The notes under the pieces were generated by a model. It had not been told where the DNA came from. It saw only the letters and a list, made by a program, of their open reading frames with translations, and made no database searches. A stretch of DNA of 64,000 bases from Acidimicrobiia bacterium. Lineage in GTDB: Bacteria > Actinomycetota > Acidimicrobiia > Acidimicrobiales > Acidimicrobilacustridaceae. Below, piece by piece: positions 1-7,224 of this stretch (within the stretch, counting starts at the first letter, position 1; each line of letters begins with the position of its first letter). The DNA lies in the NCBI GenBank assembly GCA_020832495.1, contig JAFIEP010000100.1, positions 33,601 through 97,600 of the forward strand, in the 5' to 3' direction. Made by a program: the position numbers and the translations under genes.

Positions 1-384
1 GTTCATCTGATGCAGGACGACGTCGGCGGCGGCTGGGCTGGCGGCCCCCACGAGGGTGTCCCCACCCGGACCGGCCACGATCGAGAGGTAGCCGGCAGCA
101 ACGACCACACCCTCGGACACCCGCACCTGGTCGAGGTGCACCTCACCGGCAGCCACTTCGGGCAGCGGCCCTGTCTCGGTCCCGTCGAGGACGATGTCGA
201 GGCTGCCCTCGTCCCCATCGAGCACCCCGGCCACGAGCACCCCCACGGCGACCACGGCGGCCAGGCCCACCAGGGCCAACACCACCATCGAGGAACGACT
301 TGCCCGTGGGCGGGGCGCCTGATCAGCGTCCCGATCCTCGCCACGAACGTCGTACCCGGAGGGTCCCAGCGTCGGCTGACGCAT
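1..384 (-). CDS. PCuAC-type copper chaperone, truncated by the window edge
   Basis: Only the first 128 codons are present; the gene runs off the left edge. The ATG overlaps the stop of the Sco1 gene (TGATG), so the two are translationally coupled. A basic N-terminus is followed by one membrane anchor or signal segment (about residues 34-53). The exported part then shows the start of the PCu(A)C fold: AAGYLSIVAGPGG, DTLVGAASP and VVLHQM, whose His is the first copper ligand of the family's H-M-H-M site. Proteins of this family hand Cu(I) outside the membrane to the CuA centre of cytochrome oxidase together with Sco1. The remaining ligands lie outside the window, so function rests on the N-terminal half and on the neighbour. 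Confidence 0.8.
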   Translation of the reverse strand, partial: MRQPTLGPSGYDVRGEDRDADQAPRPRASRSSMVVLALVGLAAVVAVGVLVAGVLDGDEGSLDIVLDGTETGPLPEVAAGEVHLDQVRVSEGVVVAAGYLSIVAGPGGDTLVGAASPAAADVVLHQMN

Positions 385-1088
385 CAGCGTGACCACCACT
401 CGTCGACGCCTCGGAGGCGGCGCAGGTCGTCGGCCCACTCGTCCTGGCGGACGCCGAAGGCATAGGACAGATGGGCTCGGTCGTCGGGGGTGATGACCAG
501 GACCCGCGAGGAGTGGCCGACGTCGTAGGCGCCCGTTTCATCTGGTTCCTCGAGTTGCGCCGCGCTGGTGCCCGACGCGCTCTGGGCCGCGTCGAGCTCG
601 GCAGGGGTGCCGGTGAGTCCGACGAAGGAGCGGTCGAAGCGGTCGAGGTAGGCCCGCAGGTCGTCGGGACGGTCCCGTTCGGGATCGACACTGACGAACA
701 CAACGGTGGCGGCCAGCCCGGGGGCAGCGTCCAGAGCGCTGCGCAGCGTGGCCAGGGTGATGGGACAGATGTCGGGACAGTTGGCGTAGCCGAAGAAGAG
801 GAAGGTGAGCTTGCCCTCGGTCTCGGCACGGAAGTCGAACGGCTCGCCCTCGGTGGTGGTGAGGGTGAAGTCGGGCCGGTCGAGAGGCTCGGGGAGGTAG
901 GTCCCATACCAACCGTCCTCGAGCGCACTACCCACCCCGATGCGGGCGACCGCACCGACGCCGAGCACGGCGAAGAACACCACGAAGAGCGTGATGAGCG
1001 CCGAGTTCGAGCGGCGGGGACGACGGTCCGGGTCGGAACCCGACCCGGCACCGCCAGCGCCCTCAGCGGGGGGTGCGACGACAGCCAC
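384..1088 (-). CDS. Sco1/SenC/PrrC-family copper-binding protein
   Basis: This 234-residue protein starts with GTG. It has a basic N-terminus, one membrane anchor (about residues 29-50) and an extracytoplasmic thioredoxin fold. The copper/thiol motif is NCPDIC with Cys104 and Cys108, and the third ligand is His192 in DVGHSSR. FFGYANCPDICP and FVSVDPERD are characteristic of the family. Sco proteins deliver copper to, or reduce, the CuA site of cytochrome c oxidase subunit II. The overlapping PCuAC gene downstream supports that job. The long acidic insert between the CxxxC and the His is normal for actinobacterial members. The promoter is unclear: TAGGAT lies 9 bases before the GTG. Confidence 0.92.
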   Translation of the reverse strand: MAVVAPPAEGAGGAGSGSDPDRRPRRSNSALITLFVVFFAVLGVGAVARIGVGSALEDGWYGTYLPEPLDRPDFTLTTTEGEPFDFRAETEGKLTFLFFGYANCPDICPITLATLRSALDAAPGLAATVVFVSVDPERDRPDDLRAYLDRFDRSFVGLTGTPAELDAAQSASGTSAAQLEEPDETGAYDVGHSSRVLVITPDDRAHLSYAFGVRQDEWADDLRRLRGVDEWWSR

Positions 1089-1177
1089 AGTGCGCCAATC
1101 CTACCGGCACCCCTCCGGTGGACCCCCATCGGCCGAGCGCCACACCGAGCCCTCGGCGCCGCACTCGCCCTGGGATG

Positions 1178-1795
1178 TCAGACCGTCGCGGGCTGCTCGA
1201 GGAAGACGTCGACACCGATGCTCTGGTCGTCCACCGCACGCAGCGCCGCCGCCACACGGACACCGACGGCGTGCGCCTGGCGGGGGGTGAGCACGGAGAC
1301 CGGACGCAGTTGGGCCTGCAGACCACCGTCGCGGCGTCGCACCACGACCTCGCCGCCCGCCTGCTCGACGCCCAGTCGCTCCATGGCCACCCGCAGCTCA
1401 CGACTGGCTGCCTCGCTGTGACGACGCAGCGGCGCCATCTCGGCCTCCTCGACGGCCGCCGCCAGTCGCTCGGTGTCCGGCTCCACGACCGTGGCCATGC
1501 CGGCCCACGGGGCCTGCCCCGCCGTGCCGGCGACCACCAGCGGCACATGGTTGCGCAGCGCACACCGCACACCGTCCTCGGCCACGGTGGGGGGTTCGCT
1601 CAATTGACGGACGTTCAGGGCCACGTCCACGCGGCCTCCGTCGATCGGACAACCGCTTCCGCCCGGCATGCCCGCGCACGGGAACGCCGGTGCGTCGGCA
1701 TCGTGACAGCGCACGATCTCGTGTCCGGCACCCTCGAGTTGCTGGGCGACCCCCCGGTCTGCGTGCAGTTCATCGCTCACCACGAGCACTCGCAT
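1178..1795 (-). CDS. Receiver-like protein of unknown function
   Basis: This 205-residue protein is not assigned to a named family. The N-terminus MRVLVVSDELHADRGVAQQL resembles the first strand and helix of a CheY-like receiver, and residues 88-90 (VAG) could be a later core strand. The usual phospho-acceptor Asp is not evident; VDVALNVRQ occupies the expected place. Several Cys fall in a short stretch (residues 30-50: RCHDADAPAFPCAGMPGGSGC), which could be a small metal or disulphide site. The second half is predicted mostly helical with two basic strands. An AAGGGG ribosome site precedes the ATG. It lies 89 bases upstream of sco1 on the same strand, so it may belong to the copper operon, but a copper role is only contextual. 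Confidence 0.6.
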   Translation of the reverse strand: MRVLVVSDELHADRGVAQQLEGAGHEIVRCHDADAPAFPCAGMPGGSGCPIDGGRVDVALNVRQLSEPPTVAEDGVRCALRNHVPLVVAGTAGQAPWAGMATVVEPDTERLAAAVEEAEMAPLRRHSEAASRELRVAMERLGVEQAGGEVVVRRRDGGLQAQLRPVSVLTPRQAHAVGVRVAAALRAVDDQSIGVDVFLEQPATV

Positions 1796-1899
1796 GTCGA
1801 CACCCCTTCTCTGGATCTCTGGTCTGGATCTGTTGACGACGCCGCCATCGTGTGCCCGGGGCCCGCCTGGTCGTCAGTGCTGTGAGGCCCACCGTCGCC

Positions 1900-1913
1900 G
1901 GGTCGAAAGTCCC
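1900..1913. promoter_or_regulatory. DosR-box-like palindrome upstream of the multicopper oxidase
   Basis: GGGTCGAAAGTCCC (reverse complement GGGACTTTCGACCC) matches 12 of 14 core positions of the mycobacterial DosR box GGGACTWWAGTCCC. It lies about 150 bases before the oxidase ATG at 2063. A DosR-like regulator is encoded at 8655-9296. The flanks match the full 20-base consensus poorly, so this is a candidate only. Confidence 0.3.
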
Positions 1914-2062
1914 ATGGCGCTGCGACTCCCTGCCCTGTGGGTTCCCTCTCTGAGCGGCCACGCTGGTCATCGACGCCGCCTGTGGCGCGTCCTTTCATCC
2001 CGTCGCACCGGACCACCCCACAGGGCACCCTGCGACACCGAACCGAACAACGAGGAGCTTCG

Positions 2063-3520
2063 ATGCCCAGCCCAGCCCGCGAGGATCGCCATACCTTGAG
2101 CATCTTCGCCGCACTCGCCGCCGTGGCGGCCTTCACCGTCGCCGTGCTCGGCGTGATCGTGGCGGCAACCTCGTCCGACGGGAGCGGAAGCGCCGCCTCC
2201 GGCCCCGTGGCGGTGAGCCTCGACGAGTTCACCATCACCCCGGCCATGATCCACGCCACCGCCGGCGAGGTCACCTTGGCCGTGACCAACAACGGCATGC
2301 AGGTCCACGACCTCGAGGTAGTGGAGTTGGGCATCGGGACGCCGGACCTGGCACCGGGTGAGTCGACCATGCTGGACCTCGGCGAGGTCGCCCCCGGTAC
2401 CTACACCGTCATCTGCACCATTGCGGGCCACGAAGAGCTCGGCATGGTGGGAACGCTCATGGTGGGTGACGATCTGGGTGACGCCGAGTTGGCCGGGCAC
2501 GGCGGTAGCCACAGCTATGACTGGGAAGCCACCGAGGCGGCCCACGCAGCCAACCTGGACGCCTTCCTGGAGGCAGCCGTGGAGTTCGGCACCGGTATCC
2601 CCACCGAGGGCACCGGCAACCAGCCGCTCGAGCACACCGTCGACGGTGAGTTCAAGGTGTTCGAACTCGAGGCGTCCATCATCGAATGGGAGGTCGAGCC
2701 CGGCAAGTTCGTGGAAGGTTGGGCCTACAACGAGCAGATCCCCGGACCGTGGATTCACGTCGAACCAGGCGATCTGGTGCGCGTCAACTTCACCAACAAC
2801 CTGCCGTTCGGTACCGACATCCACTTCCACGGCATCACCACGCCGTTCATGGCGGACGGCGTCGCCCCGCTGACCCAGCCGGTGATCCTTCCCGACGAGG
2901 ACTTCGTGTACGAGTTCCGGGTGCCGAACCGCCCCGAGGTGGGTATGTACCACGCCCACATGCACGGCAACCACGCCGTTCCCAACGGCTTGTTCGGGGT
3001 CTTCACCGTGGGCCAGGTCGACTTGCCCCGCGGTCAGACGATCAGCGGCATCACCATCCCCGAGGACCTCGAGATCACCCAGGAACTGCCCATGGTCCTC
3101 AACGACGCCGGCACCATCGGCTTGACCCTGAACGGCAAGTCCTACCCGGCCACCGATCCGATCTTCACCACCGTCGGCGACGCCGTGCTCCTCCACTACT
3201 ACAACGAGGGGCTCATGGAGCACCCGATGCACCTCCACCACATCCCGCAGATCGTGGTGGCCAAGGACGGGTGGCCGCTCGAGCAGCCGTTCGTGACCGA
3301 CACGTTGAACGTGGCACCGGGCGAGCGCTGGTCAGTGCTGGTGCTGCCGACCTTCAACGACCTGAACCTCGACATCGACGGCAACCTCAACGTCGACGCA
3401 CCACTGGGCGGGGCCGGGATCTGGGCCTTCCACTGCCACATCCTCACCCACGCCGAAGGCCCTGACGGCCTGGCCTGGATGACCACGGCCTGGGTGGTCC
3501 TGCCCGAGGGCGCCGGCTGA
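2063..3520 (+). CDS. Multicopper oxidase with N-terminal cupredoxin domain
   Basis: This 485-residue exported or membrane-anchored copper oxidase has a hydrophobic segment at 12-35. A plastocyanin-like domain follows (about 45-135) with a complete type-1 copper set: His82, Cys118, His123, Met128. A long linker then leads to a two-domain multicopper oxidase (about 195-480). Its ligand motifs are HFHG (His254/256), YHAHMH (His297/299), HPMHLH (His387/390/392) and HCHILTH (His457, Cys458, His459, His463), so the type 1, 2 and 3 centres all look intact. Family members oxidise phenols, metals or Cu(I), or act as nitrite reductases; the substrate cannot be read from sequence. The start was set by GAGGAG five bases before the ATG. 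Proximity to sco1/PCuAC suggests a copper-linked role. Confidence 0.9.
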   Translation: MPSPAREDRHTLSIFAALAAVAAFTVAVLGVIVAATSSDGSGSAASGPVAVSLDEFTITPAMIHATAGEVTLAVTNNGMQVHDLEVVELGIGTPDLAPGESTMLDLGEVAPGTYTVICTIAGHEELGMVGTLMVGDDLGDAELAGHGGSHSYDWEATEAAHAANLDAFLEAAVEFGTGIPTEGTGNQPLEHTVDGEFKVFELEASIIEWEVEPGKFVEGWAYNEQIPGPWIHVEPGDLVRVNFTNNLPFGTDIHFHGITTPFMADGVAPLTQPVILPDEDFVYEFRVPNRPEVGMYHAHMHGNHAVPNGLFGVFTVGQVDLPRGQTISGITIPEDLEITQELPMVLNDAGTIGLTLNGKSYPATDPIFTTVGDAVLLHYYNEGLMEHPMHLHHIPQIVVAKDGWPLEQPFVTDTLNVAPGERWSVLVLPTFNDLNLDIDGNLNVDAPLGGAGIWAFHCHILTHAEGPDGLAWMTTAWVVLPEGAG

Positions 3521-3543
3521 TCCCCCTCGATCGGCAGCGCTGG

Positions 3544-3958
3544 TCAGCGCATCACGACCGACGTCCGGTGCCCGACACCCCCGGTGGCGGGCACCGGCGC
3601 GTCTGCCACCCGACCAGAGCCATCGAGTCGGACGGTTTTGCGCTCCAGCAGTCGGGCTCGGCGCGTCGGCTGGCCAGCGAACCGTGGGATGCCATGGGAA
3701 ACTGGCTGTTGTCCGCCGGGGCTGGATTCCGAGCACGGCTGGCCCATCAGCGCCGATCGGGGGTCCACGGTTGCCGACAGCAACCCCGCGTGCGTCCCAG
3801 CGAACTGCGACGGACGGCGTCGTCCACGAACCGAGGCGACACCGGGGGAACCATCGTCGCCTCCGCAGCGTCGAAGCCCCAACCAGCATGGCCCTCACTT
3901 CTGCGGCATCAACCTCGTCGGGTAGATCCACCGATGCCCGCCAGCCACCGACGTCCAC
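3544..3958 (-). pseudogene. Possible frameshifted remnant of a small gene
   Basis: Two minus-strand frames carry coding-like stretches in sequence: residues encoded near 3958-3880 (acidic, helix-like, DLPDEVDAAEVRAMLVGAS) and a second frame continuing to a stop at 3544. No single frame covers both. Downstream of the first piece the codon pattern becomes arginine- and tryptophan-rich, as expected out of frame. No family is recognised. It could equally be non-coding. Confidence 0.25.
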
Positions 3959-3999
3959 CTCGTCGTCGACCCCGAAGCGTCACCGCACCGTCGTCGCCG

Positions 4000-4047
4000 T
4001 TCTGACACAACTTGTTGCACTCATGCGCACCACAACTTGTGTCAGAA
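4000..4047. repeat. 16-bp inverted repeat with two CACAACTTGT boxes
   Basis: The left arm (4000-4015) TTCTGACACAACTTGT and the right arm (4032-4047) ACAACTTGTGTCAGAA are inverted copies with one mismatch, separated by 16 bases. Each arm also contains CACAACTTGT, itself nearly palindromic, in the same orientation at 4006 and 4031 (25 bases apart). No T-run follows, so it is a poor terminator. It looks more like a paired operator or the core of a small mobile repeat. It lies about 140 bases before the stress-protein gene. Confidence 0.6.
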
Positions 4048-4175
4048 GCGGAGCGACCCAGATCCCAGGTCAGTGACGACCTCCTCGACGATGCCAGTTC
4101 ACCTGTGCTGAGAGACGCCCGGCTCGGGAACTGGCGCACCCGACCGCACGCCGTTCGGCGCATCCTGCGAGGGGA

Positions 4176-4181
4176 TAGCGT
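4176..4181 (+). promoter_or_regulatory. -10 element of leaderless promoter, universal stress protein gene
   Basis: TAGCGT ends 7 bases before the ATG at 4189, so transcription would begin at or next to the start codon. There is no room for a Shine-Dalgarno sequence. Confidence 0.55.
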
Positions 4182-4188
4182 TGGGCCG

Positions 4189-4653
4189 ATGATCCTCGTC
4201 TGCGTGGACTTCTCCGATCTCACCGAGTCCGTCATCGACGTGGCCTCGTCGCTCGCTCGACGCACCGACGACGAACTCCTGCTCGTCCACGTGGCCGCCG
4301 AGGAACCCGAGTTGGTGGGCTACGACCGTGATCCCATCGGTGCCTTCACCCCCGACGACCGGGCCAAGGTGCTCGCCGCCGAGCACCGTCAACTCAGCGA
4401 GATGGCCGAGCGTCTGCGAGCCAGCGGGTTGCGTGCCGAACCGCTCCTGGTGATGGGCCCCACCGTCGACACCGTCGTGGCCCAGGCCGACCGGACCGAC
4501 GCACAGTGGATCGTGGTCGGACGCCACGGCAAGGGCGCCCTGGCGTCCCTGCTGCTGGGCAGCACCAGCGAGGGCCTGCTGCGGGCCGCCTCCTGTCCGG
4601 TGGTGGTCGTGCCGCCACACGCCGGGGATCACGGGTCCGACGGGTCGCCATGA
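4189..4653 (+). CDS. Universal stress protein, single UspA domain
   Basis: This 154-residue UspA-fold protein begins MILVCVDFSDLTESVIDVAS. It carries the ATP-binding signature of the ATP-type Usp subgroup, G-2x-G-9x-G-S/T (GRHGKGALASLLLGST, about residues 107-122), and ends with the usual CPVVVVP strand. The ATG at 4189 was chosen because a TAGCGT -10 hexamer lies 7 bases upstream. Its last codons overlap the start of the CtpE-like ATPase (ATGA), implying coupled translation and a shared role, perhaps stress or ion homeostasis. In mycobacteria, Usp genes are typical targets of the DosR regulator, a homologue of which is encoded 4 kb downstream. Confidence 0.92.
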   Translation: MILVCVDFSDLTESVIDVASSLARRTDDELLLVHVAAEEPELVGYDRDPIGAFTPDDRAKVLAAEHRQLSEMAERLRASGLRAEPLLVMGPTVDTVVAQADRTDAQWIVVGRHGKGALASLLLGSTSEGLLRAASCPVVVVPPHAGDHGSDGSP

Positions 4654-7148
4654 CGGCGGAGAGCCAACCTGCCGGGTCGCCGGCGGTCGGGTCGGCACCG
4701 TCGCACGATGAGCCGCCCCGCGGAGCACCTGACGAGCCGGTCGACATCGACCCCGAGATCGGGCTGACCAGCGCGGAAGTCGACGAGCGCGTCGCACAGG
4801 GACGCACCAACGACGTCCCCAACCCCACCAGCCGGACCTACTGGCAGATCATCCAGGCCAACGTCTTCACCCGCTTCAACGCCATCCTGGGCACCCTTTT
4901 GGTGGCCATCCTGGCCGTGGGGCAGTACCGCGACGCGCTGTTCGGCATCGTGCTGGTACTGAACTCGCTCATCGGCATCGTGCAGGAGACCCGCTCCAAG
5001 TGGACGCTCGACCGGCTGACGCTGTTGAACGCTCCGAAGGTGCGCGTCCGGCGCGACGGCGAGACCGTCGAGATCCCCAACGGCGAGGTGGTGGCTGACG
5101 AGATCATCGAGCTGAGTCCCGGTGATCAGGTCACCGTGGACGGGGTGGTGTGCGAGGAAGTGGGCCTCGAGATCGATGAGTCGCTGTTGACCGGTGAGTC
5201 CGACCCGGTCCACAAGGAGCCCGGCGACGAGGTCCAGTCGGGGAGCTTCGTGGCCGTCGGGTCCGGCGTCATTCGGGCCACCGCCGTGGGAGAGGAGTCC
5301 TACGCCTTCCGCCTGGGCGCCGACGCCCGACGCTTCACGCTCGTGCACTCCGAGCTCCGCGACGGCGTGAACGCCATCCTGCGCATCGTCCAATGGATGA
5401 TGATCCCCACAGCGGTTCTGCTGATCGCCAGCCAGATCCGCTCCGAGGACAACAACTTCGTCTCGATCGTGCAGGGGTCGGTGGCCGGACTCGGCGCCAT
5501 CATCCCCGAAGGGCTGGTGCTGCTGACCAGCACGGCCCTCATCGTCGGGGTGTTGCGCCTGGGTCGGAAGAAGGTCCTGACCCAGGAACTGGCGGCCATC
5601 GAAGGGCTGGCCCGCATCGACGTCATCTGCCTGGACAAGACGGGCACGATCACCGAAGGCGAGCTGAGCCTGGCCACCATCGTCCCGCTGGCCGCCTCGA
5701 TGGGCCCCAGCGACAACCACGGCGGTGCCGACCTCGCTGCGGTGGTGCTCGGCTCGATGGCCACCGCCGATCCCAGCCCCAACCCCACCCTGGCGGCCAT
5801 CGCCACCGGCGTGCGCAAGGGAAGCGGTGGCGTCCCCCCGACCTCCACCACCTGGTCGGCCACCGAGGTGGTCCCGTTCTCGTCAGCCCGTAAGTGGAGC
5901 GCCGCCACCTTCGACGGGCACGGGTCGTTCGTCCTCGGCGCGCCGGACATCCTCCTCGACGCCGTTCCCGGCGACACCTCAGGGGTGACCGCCGACGTGA
6001 ACCGACGTGGTGCGGCCGGCCAACGGGTCATCCTGCTGGCTCGCTCCACTGACGGTCTCCGCGACGATACGCTGCCCGACGAACTCGAACCGGTGGCCCT
6101 GTGCGTGCTCGAGGAGACCATCCGTCCCGAGGCACGCGAGATCATCGAGTGGTTCGGTGCCCAAGAGGTGACCGTCAAGGTGATCTCGGGTGACTCCCCG
6201 GTCACCGTGGGGGCGGTGGCAGCGCGCGCCGGGGTGCCCGGCGCCGAGAACGCCATCGACGCCCGCACGCTGCCCGAGGACCTCGACGAGCTGGCCGAGG
6301 TGCTCGAGACCCACTCGGTGTTCGGCCGCGTGACTCCTCAACAGAAGCGGGCGATGGTGCACGCCCTGCAGTCCCGGGGCCATGAGGTGGCCATGACCGG
6401 CGACGGGGTGAACGACACGCTGGCCCTCAAGGACGCCGAGATCGGCGTGGCCATGGGTTCGGGCAGCCCCGCAGCTCGGGCGGTGGCCCGCTTCGTGCTG
6501 CTCGACAACAACTTCGCCGTGTTCCCCTCGGTGGTTGCCGAGGGGCGCAAGGTGCTGGCCAACGTGGAACGGGTGGCCAACCTCTTCCTCACCAAGAGCT
6601 TCTACGCCCTGTGCCTGGCCATCGCCACCGGCATCGCCACCTGGCCGTATCCGTTCGTGCCCCGCCACTTCACCATCATCTCGGCACTGACCATCGGCAT
6701 CCCCGGCTTCTTCCTGGCCCTGTCACCGAACCAGACCCGCTTCCGACCGGGGTTCTTGGGTCGTGTGCTGCGCTTCGCCATCCCCGCAGGTGTCGTGGCG
6801 GCCGCCGCCACGTTCGCCGGCTATGCACTTGCCCGGTTCGAGGGGGCTGACATCACCATGGCCCGCACCTCGGCGGTGATCGTGCTCTTCATCGTGGCCT
6901 TCTGGGTGCTGTCGCTGTTGGCCAAGCCCTACAACCACTTCCGGGTCGGCCTGGTGGCGTCCATGGCCGCCATCTTCATCGTGGCCCTCGGACTCCCTCA
7001 GAGCCGCGAGTTCTTCGCGCTGCAGATCCCACCGCTCGGACTGCTCGCCGAGCTGATCGTCCTGGGGATGGCCGCCGGTCTCCTGCTCGATGCCGGCTTG
7101 CGACTCGTCGCCTGGAAGCGACCCGACCTGGTGGCCCACGGCACCTGA
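4650..7148 (+). CDS. ctpE: CtpE-like P-type cation-transporting ATPase
   Basis: This 832-residue membrane pump transports cations using ATP. It shows TGES (about residue 188) in the actuator domain, the phosphorylation site DKTGT at Asp329, KWSAATF for nucleotide binding, and MTGDGVNDTLALKDAEIG in the HAD domain. Hydrophobic helices flank the catalytic loops and fill the last 180 residues. The N-terminal pattern (GLTSAEVDERVAQGRTNDVP, then ANVFTRFNAILG) closely follows mycobacterial CtpE, which was reported as a calcium-uptake pump, and there is no N-terminal heavy-metal Cys motif. Calcium specificity is inferred from that resemblance. The ATG overlaps the stop of the stress-protein gene. Confidence 0.88.
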   Translation: MTAESQPAGSPAVGSAPSHDEPPRGAPDEPVDIDPEIGLTSAEVDERVAQGRTNDVPNPTSRTYWQIIQANVFTRFNAILGTLLVAILAVGQYRDALFGIVLVLNSLIGIVQETRSKWTLDRLTLLNAPKVRVRRDGETVEIPNGEVVADEIIELSPGDQVTVDGVVCEEVGLEIDESLLTGESDPVHKEPGDEVQSGSFVAVGSGVIRATAVGEESYAFRLGADARRFTLVHSELRDGVNAILRIVQWMMIPTAVLLIASQIRSEDNNFVSIVQGSVAGLGAIIPEGLVLLTSTALIVGVLRLGRKKVLTQELAAIEGLARIDVICLDKTGTITEGELSLATIVPLAASMGPSDNHGGADLAAVVLGSMATADPSPNPTLAAIATGVRKGSGGVPPTSTTWSATEVVPFSSARKWSAATFDGHGSFVLGAPDILLDAVPGDTSGVTADVNRRGAAGQRVILLARSTDGLRDDTLPDELEPVALCVLEETIRPEAREIIEWFGAQEVTVKVISGDSPVTVGAVAARAGVPGAENAIDARTLPEDLDELAEVLETHSVFGRVTPQQKRAMVHALQSRGHEVAMTGDGVNDTLALKDAEIGVAMGSGSPAARAVARFVLLDNNFAVFPSVVAEGRKVLANVERVANLFLTKSFYALCLAIATGIATWPYPFVPRHFTIISALTIGIPGFFLALSPNQTRFRPGFLGRVLRFAIPAGVVAAAATFAGYALARFEGADITMARTSAVIVLFIVAFWVLSLLAKPYNHFRVGLVASMAAIFIVALGLPQSREFFALQIPPLGLLAELIVLGMAAGLLLDAGLRLVAWKRPDLVAHGT

Positions 7149-7212
7149 GGCGCTCCTGGGACTCGCCACCCCACGGCCCTCGACGACCGGAGCATCCGGC
7201 GGGGACATCTCC

Positions 7213-7218
7213 TAGGGT
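7213..7218 (+). promoter_or_regulatory. -10 element of leaderless promoter, amidase gene
   Basis: TAGGGT ends 6 bases before the ATG at 7225. No ribosome binding site is seen. Confidence 0.55.
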
Positions 7219-7224
7219 CAGACC

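Larger units (their letters stand above)
3521..4188. other. Gap with gene remnant and inverted repeat, no intact gene
   Basis: This 668-base stretch has no convincing complete gene. On the minus strand, a short in-frame piece near 3958-3880 (GTG start, beginning VDVGGWRASVDLPDEV) has natural actinobacterial codon usage. It then degenerates, and a different minus frame down to 3544 carries another protein-like tail (ending RKTVRLDGSGRVADAPVP). This would fit a frameshifted remnant of a small gene, but I do not recognise the family. The strong inverted repeat at 4000-4047 and the promoter of the stress-protein gene lie at the right end. Confidence 0.4.

Noticed and set aside
1015..1032. GGGACGACGGTCCG as a third DosR-like box
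   Set aside because: It lies inside the sco1 coding region (Arg codons near the N-terminus), not upstream of a gene.
1967..3241. A 424-codon minus-strand open frame
   Set aside because: It is the complement of the multicopper oxidase gene, which has all copper motifs in frame.
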